Source: Spongilla lacustris
Taxonomy: Eukaryota; Porifera; Demospongiae; Spongillida; Spongillidae
NCBI GenBank assembly: GCA_949361645.1
Contig: OX442417.1
Span: 2,307,418 to 2,371,417 of the forward strand
DNA: 64,000 bases
Reading direction: 5' to 3'
The stretch's first letter is position 1. Every line of letters begins with the position of its first letter. The translations under genes were made by a program, and so were the position numbers. Shown in pieces: positions 1 through 11,514 of this stretch. The notes below the pieces were generated by a model. The model saw only the letters and a program-made list of their open reading frames with translations, did not search any database and was not told the origin of the DNA.

Positions 1-731
1 AGATATATACATGTACATGTATTGATGGAAAGTGTCCTGTCTTATGCTGTGTGTGTGTGCAATAAATGTGAGAATAAGTGCCTAACACTGATATTTTATT
101 TATATTGATACTGAATTATTATACCACGAGGTCCGTACCATGACATACGGTAATAAATATGTTGTGTGTATGTTTGTGCAATAAATGTGTGGTTCAGTGC
201 TTAACACTGATATTATAAACTAACCAGCAGTCTTTTCAAAACCATTGCTAATGCTGAATACAAGATACAAATACATACATGCACATTGATACGCTTTGCA
301 GCACGTGATTTGGACATGGAAGGATTCTGTGCAGCTGCAGGCAATAGTGGCCTGGATGGTGAAGAGCTGAGGGGATAGGAGATTGGTAACAGTGTTTACA
401 TTGTTCTATGTAGTTCCAAACATGCAGCAATAGACTGCTTTACACGACAAGAAACAATATACTTTTTCATCACTTTTATAGTATTTATGCTTTTCAAAAA
501 ATGTGTCATAAGGTATGCAGGAATGCCGCCCCCTTTTTTTTTCTACGTTAGTTAGCAACAGCGAGGTCAAAGTACATAATATTATATGAGGGGAGGGGGG
601 CAAAAAAATAAAGTGGAAAACACCATATCCAACTTTGAAGAGCTCATTGAGAGCAAAAAGTTATGAGGTATCAAAGTTGGGGAGGGAGGGGGGGGGTAAA
701 GGTCTGGGCCAAAGGAAAAAAATTCAGCATT

Positions 732-737
732 TTTATT
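732..737 (-). promoter_or_regulatory. Poly(A) signal after unit-A PKHD1L1 tail
   Basis: TTTATT on the plus strand reads AATAAA on the minus strand, 35 nt beyond the TGA at 772-774. The same arrangement occurs in the intact middle gene. Confidence 0.5.
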
Positions 738-771
738 TAAAGCACTTTATCTCGCAATACAGCAACAATAC

Positions 772-1242
772 TCACTTTCCTAGCTGAGCCAGTAAGACTG
801 GCTTGATACGTTCAAGTTTAGCAGGGGATCTGGTTTGCCCAGCAGTGTCCGGTGAATCTTCATTGTCCCTGTTACAGACAAAATATGTAAAGCAGTTCAC
901 CAGACATGAGAACATACATGTAATCAGGCACGTGAGGTGACCTAATAGCAGACAGACCAGGCTTCCCCGAGGACACAACAATGTGCTGAACTTGGACATC
1001 ACTGTCATAGCCACTGTGGTCACCAGCTTTTGAGACAAACTGCACAAAGAGGCAACTTAACACACCTGCAGTGTCAACCCCTGCATGTTTGTCATTTGCA
1101 TGCACATGTATTTTCATAGACTTGGAGTTCTGGCGGTGACGTGACCAGACCATGATCAAGACGGTCAGTGTCACACCTAACAGTATGGCTGCACCAAATG
1201 TGGCAGAGATGGCTGTTATCAAGGTGTAGCCGGTCAGCTGAT
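772..1242 (-). pseudogene. PKHD1L1-like 3' end, unit A (broken)
   Basis: Three terminal exons of the fibrocystin-L-like gene are recognisable on the minus strand: the transmembrane exon (about 1089-1242), the cytoplasmic exon (918-1039) and the last exon (772-868, stop TGA). The membrane helix (ITAISATFGAAILLGV) and tail motif HSGYDSDVQVQH match the intact copy at 22350-22921. Two defects are visible. The end of the transmembrane exon together with its GT donor is deleted, so the reading runs straight on into intron sequence. The exon is also cut at about 1242, where homology with the middle copy stops after 'cagctgat'. Upstream exons 7-27 are absent from this unit. It is most simply a pseudogene fragment. 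Confidence 0.8.
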
Positions 1243-2025
1243 CCTTATCATACCTTTGAAATGTGATATACTTAGACAGCAAGTGTTCTGAATTAACCCT
1301 CAAACCCTTTGTGGAGGGTGAATACTAATTCCTTAACTGAACTTCCTGTCATAGTACAGCACCCGTGGGATATGGGGTCAAGGGATGTTTAAGAAACACT
1401 GACTATTTAAAGCTAGTGTGTATTCCTATATGTATGTATGTGTTTGGAGTGAAAATAAAGAGATTGTCAGTTGCATAGAATCGTATTACACCTTCAGTTT
1501 AGGTATGATGTCACAGAACTTAAAAGTCAATATATGATAGCTGCATATTGAATATAAAACGGCTAAATGATGCCTCTATCATTAAAACATTATAAGATGC
1601 CAGCTTTTAACACATACATGTATATTTATAAACACCGCACCGCTTGAACAACTCATAAACATTATAAAGGCTCTACCCCCGATATCTTTAGTCTAACGTT
1701 TATACTACATGTAATACGTCATTTAGTGTTGCATTCAAATTGGTCCTGTACAATTATGGTCTAGAAAAAAAAAAAACAATGTCTCATGGAAACTTGCTGT
1801 ATAGTACGATTTTTTTTTCCCACGTGCTGTTGTGTTTTGGATTGGAAGCAGATCCACTGTTTTATTGATATTGTGTTCTATTTATTTATGTTTAATTGTA
1901 CCTGAATGCTAACATACATGTATAAGAGTAATAATATCATGTTCCACTTCAATTTTCAACATTAATAAAATCATTTTCTAATACTACATACTAACCGTAA
2001 CTGTCATATTATCATACACTGTTCT
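1243..2025. other. Non-coding spacer, unit A
   Basis: AT-rich sequence between the PKHD1L1 relic and the next gene. I see no open frame, TIR or tRNA in it. TTTATT signals near 1860 and 1880 could serve as poly(A) signals for the minus-strand RING-TRAF gene. It matches 49168-49708 in unit B. Confidence 0.5.
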
Positions 2026-3381
2026 CTACATCTGTTCAGTGTAACTGTACATATGATGCAAATTTGGAATCAGCCATGGCTTGGCTGCAGGTATGACTTC
2101 CACTTGTACTCTAAAGTAGAGGCTGTCATCCTTCAAGTACTGACATTGCTCCTCTTCCTGGAGGTCCAGCTCTGTGTGGGTTATGAACTGAAGAAATCCC
2201 CATTCTGTTGTTCCCTTATCACCACTGAGCACTCTGCTTACACAGTCAATATCATTTTGCCCTTCAGGAGAATTAAGTGTATCTGTATCATGGCCTTCAT
2301 CTTTGAGCTGGTTGAGAAGGGTGAATGTACACTTGTATTTGATTGGCCAGGTGAGGGTGTCATCATTCTCTCCCTTCATAAGGAGCAGGTATACAGACAC
2401 ATGTGTACCTTTACCATCACCATATCCATTGGCATATACATTAAGACACATCTTATAGCCATACGGATGGGTGTAAAATCCTGGACTGGACCACCTTTTA
2501 TTATTCACTTTAAATTGAGTAAATTGCGACATTTTGATCACTAGTGGGGAGGTGCAATAGATTTCTGTGAAATTTTCACCATGTTTCTTTAGCTGTACCA
2601 TTGCATCTTTCAGTTGTACCTTTACATCCTTAAGTTGTACCACTGCTAGATCAAGATGGTGACCACAGGAGGTGGCTTTGTGATCTGCCATTGCATGTCT
2701 TGGTGATGTGTAGGTACATCCTACTTCCTTATATGGACAACTGATAGTCTCATGTGGACACTCCAAGGGATGGGAAGCCATGTCCTTTCTCTTTAAGCTT
2801 ACTTCACATCCACTGTTGGGACAGGGTACCATAAGATCAGGACACTTATCAAGATGGCCACCAATCATCTCCTTATATGGCCCTTCCACTTTGCAATGCT
2901 TACACACGTGCCATCGAAGTGGACACTCTTCAGCACAATGCAGGAGATGCTTATCACGGACTATGCGCTGTTTACAGCCATTAGAACAGAGCACCAGCAC
3001 ATACCCACATGTCTGAAGATGATCATTAAGTGATCCCAGCTCATTTATCCAGGGGCAGCCTATAGAGGTACACTTCACTCTCAGACCTTTAACTTTTCTA
3101 GCACTCTTCCTATCAGGAAATGCATCCAGTGGTTGGCGACATGTTGGACATGTCCTTGAAGTGGTTTTCAGCTTGTCATAACATGACTTGCAGTACAGCT
3201 TGGCACACTCACACTTGGTTTGTTGAGGGTCTCGAGCAGGGAGAAGACAGATGACACAGTGATCATCATCGGCAGGGACATCAACAAATTCACATTCATA
3301 CCCTCCACCTCTATGGGAAATACTCATTAAACTATATGCACACATATGTAGCAGGTGTGAAGCTTGATTAATGTACTTCAC
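2026..3381 (-). CDS. RING / TRAF-type zinc finger / MATH protein, copy 1
   Basis: Single uninterrupted frame of 451 codons. From the N-terminus: an eight-cysteine RING-like finger (CVIC, then KCECAKLYCKSC, then CPTC; the usual RING histidine is Cys), about 140 residues of TRAF-type Cys/His fingers (repeats such as CPNSGCEV and CPHETISCPYKEVGC), a short amphipathic linker of VQLKD repeats, and a MATH/TRAF-C domain (GYKMCLNVYANGYGDGKGTH through WPIKYKC and DDSLYFRVQVE). The family acts as cytoplasmic E3 ligases or adaptors in TNFR/TLR-type signalling; that role is inferred from architecture. The first Met may be too early: Met19 (3327) leads straight into the block shared with unit B, and the other copies begin near there. 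No introns are seen, unlike the neighbouring gene. It occupies the place where PKHD1L1 exons 7-27 would be. Confidence 0.85.
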   Translation of the reverse strand: MKYINQASHLLHMCAYSLMSISHRGGGYECEFVDVPADDDHCVICLLPARDPQQTKCECAKLYCKSCYDKLKTTSRTCPTCRQPLDAFPDRKSARKVKGLRVKCTSIGCPWINELGSLNDHLQTCGYVLVLCSNGCKQRIVRDKHLLHCAEECPLRWHVCKHCKVEGPYKEMIGGHLDKCPDLMVPCPNSGCEVSLKRKDMASHPLECPHETISCPYKEVGCTYTSPRHAMADHKATSCGHHLDLAVVQLKDVKVQLKDAMVQLKKHGENFTEIYCTSPLVIKMSQFTQFKVNNKRWSSPGFYTHPYGYKMCLNVYANGYGDGKGTHVSVYLLLMKGENDDTLTWPIKYKCTFTLLNQLKDEGHDTDTLNSPEGQNDIDCVSRVLSGDKGTTEWGFLQFITHTELDLQEEEQCQYLKDDSLYFRVQVEVIPAAKPWLIPNLHHMYSYTEQM

Positions 3382-5877
3382 TAATTGACTCTGTCAGTGG
3401 TGCACTACCATTATTATGCAGTCTTGAGTAAGCATGTGGTACTTCATATTACTACGATTATGAAAGCGCCAATCTTGTTAATTTACTAGAGGAAATCATC
3501 TACACCCACACATTAGTAAAATATGGGGTGCCATTGGGACAACCAGCTGCTAAGGCTTTATGTCGCAGTATTTTGATGCACTTAATGAAGCTGAAAGCCA
3601 CCATATATAACTATATTTTCAATGCCTTACTAAATAAAAGCATATCCAATCCAAAACTACCCTACAACAATTGGTTACACACATAACTACCAAGGGTACA
3701 ACTTTAAATCGCACCATAATTAGGGCTTGTATTGTATAACTTTATACCTATATGTGTATAACTCTCAACACATCTCCTTTAATTTCACCACAAAAATTCT
3801 CTATCCTGACAGAACAGCAACTGACAGGCTTTGTTTCTAAAACAATTTCCCGACATGAGCCTGTAACGCAGTGTGTCATCAAACCATTCATTTAGAAAGG
3901 CCTGTGTCATAGGAGGGTATACGATCCTGGGTAATTTTCGGTTCAGGGGTCGGTCCCCCCGGACCCAAATCCCTAGGAAATATGGTCCCTTGGACCGAGT
4001 TCCCTGGTCATACAAAACCATCAATTCCCTAGGGAATACAGTCCTCCCCCTGGACCGTATTCCCTGCATGGTATATACATCATAAAATACATGTATATAC
4101 CGTGCATGCATGCACATAAGGACTGGCACCTTTGGTTTGAAAAGCTGATAACAAGTCACCAACATTTAAACTTTTTTTCTATCTTATTCTAAACTGTTAC
4201 ATATGCATACGCTGGATGAAATACGCCAAGTTTATTATTAGTGTGGTTGGCGTACTTCATAGGTATGAACAAGGGGAAGAAAAGTGACAATGGTGTCTGT
4301 GCATTCTGTGTCAGCCGAAGGATTGATACATTCCATAGAGTTTACGCCCATGCAGTTTGGTAAGCGTGATATGCCCAATGTAACCAATGCATTGCTTGTG
4401 CTTAAAAAAGCTGATCAATTTGTTTTTGACTGTAACCGTGATGCAGGCCCAAGTTTGCTTGCATAGGTGGAGCTTCGCTCCTTTAGGGGGGGGTGGGGGG
4501 GGGAGGAGTATGGGGGCTTCTCTCTCCAGTCGTCTTGCGCACACCTTCGCTTTTTTTTTAGTGTTGCCAGTGAAATGAATCCAAGAAAATAGTCCCTGTT
4601 CCGGTAGATTGTTTTAATCAATATCAAACCTCAATTCTAGAATTGAGTCCGCCTGCTCCCCCCCCCCCCCCCCCCCCCCCCCCCGACTGTAGACATTGCC
4701 TCGGACCATATACCCTATTACACCGGTTCCAATCCCTGTATGGTATAACTGGTACATGTATATCTATGCTCCACAATTTCCTTAACCATAAATACCGGTA
4801 CTTTAAAACATGTATAAGCCCAGTGGCCTCGCTTGCATTGAAACAGACGCTAACTAACATGAACCTAAACACAGCGGCTTCGCTACAATCCAGATTTAAC
4901 TGGCTCGAAACATGTGTAGGCAACGTGATAGATTTATGCTACATATGACTCTTACATGGCGCGGATGCCCCCATGGGCTTTACTAAATTAGGGACTGGGT
5001 TACAATAATGGCAATCTGAATCGATATGAGCAAGAGGATGCAGCCAACTAGATGTACTTCCGGTTGTCACCGCGCAATACAATACATGTACAGTTTACCG
5101 GTAGTTGATAACATCCCCTGCCCCCCAAGCAAAGAAAAACAGTTCACAGTTTACTAATTAATGGTGCAGCTCTCACCTCGCCATGAATGATCACAGGTAG
5201 CAATATATTGCCTATACACGTGATGTTTTGTGTTATTGTTTTAAATGTTGCCCACCAGTCACAAGTACCGTAGTACTGAGTACTGTTACTACCAGTAGTT
5301 CTAAACTGCCAATGAATTGCCGACTGCGCGATATCTATCAATGTGCCTCGCAATATAAAAATTCTTGGCTGTTGTATATTTCAAGGCGGATTGATACTAG
5401 TACAGAGTTGCCAACTTTTAGAGCGAGTAAAGCGTGAGATTATGAATAATTAATGACAAATTTTTTCGATCCTACCCCAAACATGCGAGCCGGGGGGGGG
5501 GGGTCCCCCTTGTGGCCAAATATACGGGCGGGGGGGGGGGGGGGGGGGGGGGGGGAGGCCTAATGATGCGTATATGAGTGCAGCCTACGTCAAAAAATAC
5601 AAGCGTGAGAGCGTGAGAAAAACGTCAAATGCGTGAGGGTTGGCAGGTCTGCTAGTACCATGTCGGTGCAAACCTCTCAACTCAGCACCTTTCATATGCA
5701 CGTAACACTGCCGCCGTCACCAACCGTCCACATAAACTAACACTGCTCAGCGGCAACAACTCTTGCATGCTCGTGCCGCAGCGTATGTAGAGAAAATGGT
5801 ATACTACAATACCCGCCGCACGAGCTGAAACTTATAATGAGCGGTATGCACTCTTAAGCTTGCTCGTAAGGCATACG
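3382..5877. other. Non-coding stretch, unit A
   Basis: About 2.5 kb without a convincing gene, duplicated at 51041-53525. It contains C/G homopolymers at 4658-4684 and 5530-5555, GGTCC/GGACC palindromic clusters at 3945-4065 joined by 'ATTCCCT' spacers, and a block at 5410-5660 with 'gcgtgag' motifs and inverted GTTGGCA / TTGCCAAC ends that resembles a foldback repeat. Confidence 0.5.
5177..5353 (-). CDS. Possible first exon of an unknown gene, unit A
   Basis: A 59-codon open stretch starting ATG on the minus strand runs to GGCGAG followed by a good donor GTGAGAG. It is conserved, almost unchanged, at about 52853-53029. A similar exon end (TATGGCGAG, donor GTGAGC) occurs at 14517. I do not recognise the protein and found no downstream exon, so this may be chance conservation inside a recent duplication. 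Confidence 0.2.
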
Positions 5878-6182
5878 TAGTTGGGCGTAGCCCGACCTTC
5901 GCGTATTGGCGGAAGGTCGGGTACCAAACCCGCACAGTTTTTGTACAGGCGTATTAGTCAATACGTCAATGAATAGTGGCGTGTTATGCAATCGGTATCA
6001 ATGAATAATTGTGTAAAGGCTGTCTAAATCAGATTGGCTTTACTACCAGCTGCCGCAGAATGTATTTATTGGGCTCCTGCATTCTGATTGGACTGCAATC
6101 CCCGTTGCAGCTTGTACAAAAACTGTGCGGGTTTGGTACCCGACCTTCCGCCAATACGCGAAGGTCGGGCTACGCCCAACTA
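5878..6182. mobile_element. TAGTTGGGCG-family non-autonomous element (305 bp)
   Basis: Perfect TIRs of about 70 bp start TAGTTGGGCGTAGCCCGACC; inside each, GACCTTC and GAAGGTC form a subterminal hairpin. A 9-bp TSD, AGGCATACG, flanks it at 5869-5877 and 6183-6191. Long TIRs with 9-bp duplications fit a Mutator-like element, but no transposase is present to confirm that. The same site in unit B (53785-53844) carries only a 60-bp remnant, and a larger relative lies at 60456-61000. Confidence 0.85.
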
Positions 6183-6192
6183 AGGCATACGT

Positions 6193-6826
6193 ACTATACT
6201 GCGCCTGTATATAAATCAATCCAAATATTGTGCTTCCTAGTTATCAACATTTAATACACTGTAAAAAGTACATGTATGTTAATTTTAATGCAAAATGAAC
6301 GCAAAAGTAAAAAAGTGGCTAAGGCTTTGCCCCCAGGCCCCACCGGGAGCTTACAGTGCTCCCCCAGACTTACAGGATGCGTCCCGCCCCCTTCTGGACC
6401 CACCCCCACTTGTGAATATAGTTATTACACCCCCCTCCCAGAAATCCTGGATCCGCCCATGTAGCTGTACTTATTAAAATTAGTTATGAAACAACAGCTT
6501 CAACCCTTCTAAAGCAAATTAACTCGTTATTGAACTTAGTAACTTGAAATCGTTCCGCTGCATATTCATAATGAACATACAACACAACATGTACATACAT
6601 GGAACACAACTGTAAGCCCCATACTGAACATAACTGTATGCCATTTGTACACACATGTAAATTTGAGCCCCATGTGTCCATATATGGAACATAACTGCAA
6701 GCTCCATGTGTACATACATGGAACTAAACTCTAAGCCCCATAATGAACATACATGAACTGTATGCCTTATGTGTACATGTACTGAACATAACTGAATGTA
6801 CACACTGTATTTGGAACATTACATAC
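6193..6826. other. Intron or spacer with degenerate satellite
   Basis: No gene is seen. From about 6560 to 6810 there are irregular repeats of a 'catggaacataactgtaagcccc' type motif, a degenerate relative of the 29-bp minisatellite at 32788-33520 in the middle unit. Duplicated at 53860-54489. Confidence 0.5.
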
Positions 6827-8627
6827 ATAAGGTATGTACGTCTCCCATATTCTCAGTCCAAACTCGTTGCAGGTGTGGGCAGTGTTGTTGGCAAATCCTC
6901 CAAATGGCATCTTGTTGGGACAGACTGAAATAGTATACGAAGCTCCAGTTGGATGGTCCTGCAGTTCATACCTGTGCAGAGAGAGAGCACTAATTAGAAC
7001 CATCCCCATCTTTACAGAAGTGCTTCCATTTCAAAGTATAAAATACACATGGTAGCTTCCTGGTGGAATACAAATATTAATGTAGGCTACAGACCACAAA
7101 GCTTTACACCTGAGCAATATTGCAGTGCACACATCCATCTATATCACAGTGCCCTTCTTCCCCCTCTCCTTCTCCCCAGCACACTGCCCTCCTCACCAGA
7201 ACCCATATGCCCTTGATGCAGCAGCTGCATTGCCAAAGTGGAAGTTCTGAGGGTTGGTGATCCAGATAACAGCAGGGATCTGATCGCTGGTCAGGAGGCT
7301 GGAAGACCCTCTGGTGAGCACACCGAGGTTCCCTATATAGTAGTTGTTGGTCTCTATACCATCCTCCTACAATGCATGTACATGTATGATCATGTGCAAT
7401 AACATACAATGTACAATGTACACAGAACCCTCACAATAACAAACCATACAAACTGTTAACAATAATTACAACAATAACTAACCACAAAGTAGGTGTGTCC
7501 TTTGATGTCATAGGCCACGTTGCCTTGGAGAATGAGGTCGTGAACACCGTGTGCAGTGATGGCTCTGTTGTTGGAATGGTGTATGGAGCAGTGCTTGATG
7601 TAGGACCCATTCATGGAACCACACAGGTGGAAGTGGATTGCATAACGACCAAGCCTGAAGGCCTGGCCTCCATATCTAAACTCTGTATGGTCCATCCTGA
7701 GAAGCAGAACATGTACATGTACCTAAATTACAGTTGTTGTAACTATTCATTAGCTAAATAATTGGGCTTATTTAGTTAAATAACCTGATTGGTTTTACAA
7801 GTACCTCAATGTACACGCAACATTGTTAGCTCCCCTATCTAGCTTCATTTATTAAACTAGCCTGACTGGCAAGGCGGCCATGCCAGAACGGTAGATGAAG
7901 ACTTGGCTCCCATACTGGTCTGCCCCTAGACCCTCCGATCAGGTCAGGTTACCAAGATGACTGCCTACAACAACCACATTGTGGGTCAGTAGGCCAACCT
8001 CAGCCCTGTGAGGTATTCATACAAAATTGCAATCTACACATGTACTACATGCACATGTAGTTCATGATCATGTGAGGTGATAATGTGGCATGTGGAGTAA
8101 CCTACAGTACACAATGACTACAAACTACATGTACATGTGAATGCATTCCATTTATGCATACAGAAAACAGAATATTTATAAGAAACATTTTCCAATGTGT
8201 ATGTAGTATGTATTTAAGTGCATGCATGTGAAAATGTGTAGGCTGGTTATGTGTGTATGTACATGTGTGTATTACCTTATATCAATGAACTGGCCATCTT
8301 CAAAGATTTCAGTGACCCCTTGGTGGGTGTACTCAAGTGTGTCATTGAAGGTCAGCTGAAGGCCATCTGGAGACACCTGGACGATTTTCTGCACTTCTGT
8401 CTCGTTGCCATCTTTCCCAGTGGCTGCTATGACAACTATGTCTCCCGGTACCCAGTCCACCGGTTCCTATTTTTGGGAGACCCATATATGTATGAAGGGG
8501 AGTGGGGAGGAGGGAAGGGTGTGACTACCTGAAGGTAAATGCTATCTGTGCCGTTCTGGGCAGTCTGGGCCAGCCTGGTCCACGTGATATTTCTGGGCCT
8601 TCCGTGGAGGTACCTTGGCGTACCCAC
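6827..8627 (-). pseudogene. PKHD1L1-like exons 1-6, unit A
   Basis: Six exons on the minus strand match the intact gene with equal lengths: 8529-8627, 8276-8466, 7862-8005, 7483-7696, 7197-7366 and 6827-6971. They encode the end of the first G8 domain (RYLHGRPRNITWTRLAQTAQ) and beta-helix repeats with the HFHLCGS and CSIHHSNNRA motifs. Exon 3 has an in-frame TGA at 7939-7941 where the intact gene has GGA, and its donor is GC instead of GT. After exon 6 no exon 7 follows. The fragment cannot make a normal protein; it shares the TGA with unit B. Confidence 0.85.
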
Positions 8628-9756
8628 CTAACTTCATATTCTCACATGATCAAATATCACACACGACACTCTACAAGTCTACAGTTGTATCACACACCAC
8701 TCTACACACAATCCGCCCATTACATACCACATTACAGCACTCAAATCCCAATCCAACATTACTGTCAACCTCAGTCACATTCCTGGCCTGTACTATCAAC
8801 CTCACCTCCCATCTACCTCATCCACCTTCCTCCGTCACACCATCAACCGTTGAAACCGCAGTGCACGAGACACACCATAAAACTATTTGGCCAAAGAATC
8901 AATAGCTACCCAGCTTTTACCCCTCAATGAAATGTGTGCACACTTTTGCATTAATTCCACGACCGTTCTTCATTTCTAAAATAAATACGAATACACTCAA
9001 TAATTGTTCTTTGGATAATCAATTCGTAGCTCCAACATCAGCTAGCTACCTTTGCAAAGCTTAATACATGTAGATACCTTTGTGATCAACTAGAAGAAAA
9101 ATTGGAAAGATTGCTATTCTTGTTGTACTTTTTGGTGTAAAAATGGAAATCTCTGCTAGTGATTACAACAGGTGTACATGTATAAACAAGTTAATATATA
9201 TAATCACTCTTTAGTAAGGAAGGCAATAGTGGCATAAAAGTATGGAAACAAGTATCATAATGGTATGAAACTGATGGCTCTACATGTACATGTATAGTCT
9301 ATTTATATCATATTTATGTTGTTCCATACATATAGGATGAATTATTTGATGCCTCACATACACAAATTATGCCTGGAGTTTACATGTATGTATGGATTTT
9401 TGTGATGTTGACGTCCATCACCATGATGATTATAGTAATCATACACATGTATGCTGTTGTAATTGATAGGTGAAAATGTACCGAACATGTATATACGATG
9501 GCGCTGAGAAAGAGATACGAAAGGTTTGTAAACAAGTATAAGATTACCAAGTTTCTTGGTAATGGCTAGCGCATTCACACAAAGAGCTTGCCAATGGATG
9601 CCAGGCCCCCCATAAAATTGTGCCTGGGGATGAGGTTAGAACCAGCCCAAAATTCAAGATTACAAAAATCATTTTCTAATGCTAACTACAACTGTTCTAA
9701 TAACACACTATTCTCTACATCTGTTGTAACTGTACATGTGCTATGATAAAAAATTA
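8628..9756. other. Spacer between PKHD1L1 relic and RING-TRAF gene
   Basis: No gene seen. A pyrimidine-rich stretch with many 'cacac' and 'tcacc' words (8640-8870) is conserved in all three units, at 35510-35760 and 56280-56520, as is a block near 9370-9500. Confidence 0.4.
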
Positions 9757-10998
9757 TCAGGGCAAGATTTGTACCAGCCATGGCTTTACAGCAGGTATGA
9801 GGTCCACTTGTACCCTAAAGTAGAGGCTGTCATCCTTCAAGTACTGACATTGCTTCACTTCCTGGAGGTCCAGCTTTGTGTGGGCAATGAACTGAGCAAA
9901 TCCCCATCCTGCTGCCTTATCATCACTGAGCACTCTGCTTAAATACAATGCAATATCATCTTTACCTTCAGGAGAATTGATTGTAACTGTATGATGGCCT
10001 TCATCTTTGAGTTGGTTGAGAAGGGTGATTGTACACATGTATTTGATTGGCCAGGTGAGGGCATCATCATTCTCTCCCTTCATCAGGTGCAGGAATTCAG
10101 ACACATGTGTACCTTTACCTGCACCATATCCATTGGCATCTACACTAAAACACATCTTATAGCCACAGGTATGGGTGTAAAATCCTGGACTGTACCACCT
10201 TTTATTATTCACTTTCAATTGACTAAATTGTGACATTTTAATCACTAGTGGGGTGCAATGCATTTCTGTGAATTTTTCTCCATGTTTCTTTAGCTGCACC
10301 ATTGCATCCTTAAGTTGTACCATTGCTAGATCAAGATGGTGACCACAGGAGGTGGCTTTGTGATGTTCCATAGCTTGTCTTGGTGATGTGTAGGTACATC
10401 CTGCATCCTTATATGGACAACTGATAGTCTCATGTGGACACTCCAAGTGATTGGAAGCCATGTCCTTTCTCTTTATGCTTACTTCACATCCACTGTTGGG
10501 ACAGGGTACCATAAGATCAGGACACTTATCAAGATGGCCACCAATCATCTCCTTATATGGCCCTTCTGCTTTGCAATGCTCACATCTGTGCTTTCTAAGA
10601 AGACACACTTCAGTATGGAGGTGAAGGTTGTTACGGATCACCTGATCTCCGCAGCCATAAGCACAGGAGACTAACTTATACCCACATGTCTGAAGATGAT
10701 CATCAAGTGATCCCAGCTCATTTATCCAGGGGCAGCCTGTAGAGGTACACTTCACTCTCAGACCTTTAATCCTTCTAGCAATGTTCCTATCAGGAAATGC
10801 ATCCAGTGGTCGGCGACATGTTGGACATGTCCTTGAAGTGGTTTTCAGCTTGTCATAACACGACTTGCAGTACAGCCTGGCACACTCACACTTGGTTTGT
10901 TGAGGGTCTCGAGCAGGATGAAGACAGATGACACAGTGATCATCATCGTGAGGGACATCAACAAATTCACATCCATAACCTCCATCACTGTAGGGCAT
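9757..10998 (-). CDS. RING / TRAF-type zinc finger / MATH protein, copy 2
   Basis: Intronless 413-codon frame. RING-like finger at residues 22-61 (CVIC...KCECARLYCKSC...CPTC, all eight ligands Cys), TRAF-type fingers about 84-218, a short coiled-coil linker about 222-245 (MVQLKDAMVQLKK), MATH domain about 250-407. The start MPYSDGGYGCEF is shared with the copies at 36682-37884 and 57321-58754. In copy-specific detail, fingers around residues 105-140 differ from the others (SCAYGCGDQVIRNN). Likely an adaptor or E3 ligase by family; not demonstrated. It lies about 1.1 kb upstream of the PKHD1L1 relic on the same strand, as in the other two units. Confidence 0.85.
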   Translation of the reverse strand: MPYSDGGYGCEFVDVPHDDDHCVICLHPARDPQQTKCECARLYCKSCYDKLKTTSRTCPTCRRPLDAFPDRNIARRIKGLRVKCTSTGCPWINELGSLDDHLQTCGYKLVSCAYGCGDQVIRNNLHLHTEVCLLRKHRCEHCKAEGPYKEMIGGHLDKCPDLMVPCPNSGCEVSIKRKDMASNHLECPHETISCPYKDAGCTYTSPRQAMEHHKATSCGHHLDLAMVQLKDAMVQLKKHGEKFTEMHCTPLVIKMSQFSQLKVNNKRWYSPGFYTHTCGYKMCFSVDANGYGAGKGTHVSEFLHLMKGENDDALTWPIKYMCTITLLNQLKDEGHHTVTINSPEGKDDIALYLSRVLSDDKAAGWGFAQFIAHTKLDLQEVKQCQYLKDDSLYFRVQVDLIPAVKPWLVQILP

Positions 10999-11514
10999 GA
11001 TTTATTTTTAAAAGTAAATAAATAATTCTATATAGTTATACCATCTATTTTTTGTAGGAAATTTTTTTTACTCTTGCAAAGTCTACTAGTATACGTGTAG
11101 GCAAGGGTATGTATTTTATGTGGGGAAAACACAATCATTAGTGTAACTGCTTTGGAGAGCTAAGTCATTTTGATCTACATGTAAGCTTGCTGATACAGTT
11201 GCAAGCTTCACAAACTTGTGATATGAGCGTTCTTTGCCTTTGTCTGTGCACGGGTTATGAAGAGTATCAGTGGTGACACCAGACAAGCTAACCTGCATAT
11301 ACTAAATCCAGAGGACTCATCTATTAATAGTAAAATATAAAGTGGACTCATCTATTAATATTAATAGTAAATATAAAGTGCTACATGTACTCATATTCCC
11401 CATCGTTGCCCATCAGATTAAAGCCATGACAATAACTCCAGAACTATTCACCTATCCAAGTATCATTCAATGTAGTTGTAGGTGTGGCCAAGCAAGTTAT
11501 ATCTATTAGTATAC

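Noticed and set aside
872..1303. 143-codon frame as an independent membrane protein in unit A
   Set aside because: It is the PKHD1L1 transmembrane exon fused to intron sequence by deletion of the donor; the tail after the fusion is not in the frame used by the intact gene for the last exon.
2053..2544. Plus-strand frames of 160-180 codons opposite the RING-TRAF genes (also 36661-37206 and 49736-50224)
   Set aside because: They are antisense shadows of the MATH domain, recur in each copy only because the copies are homologous, and lack domain features of their own.
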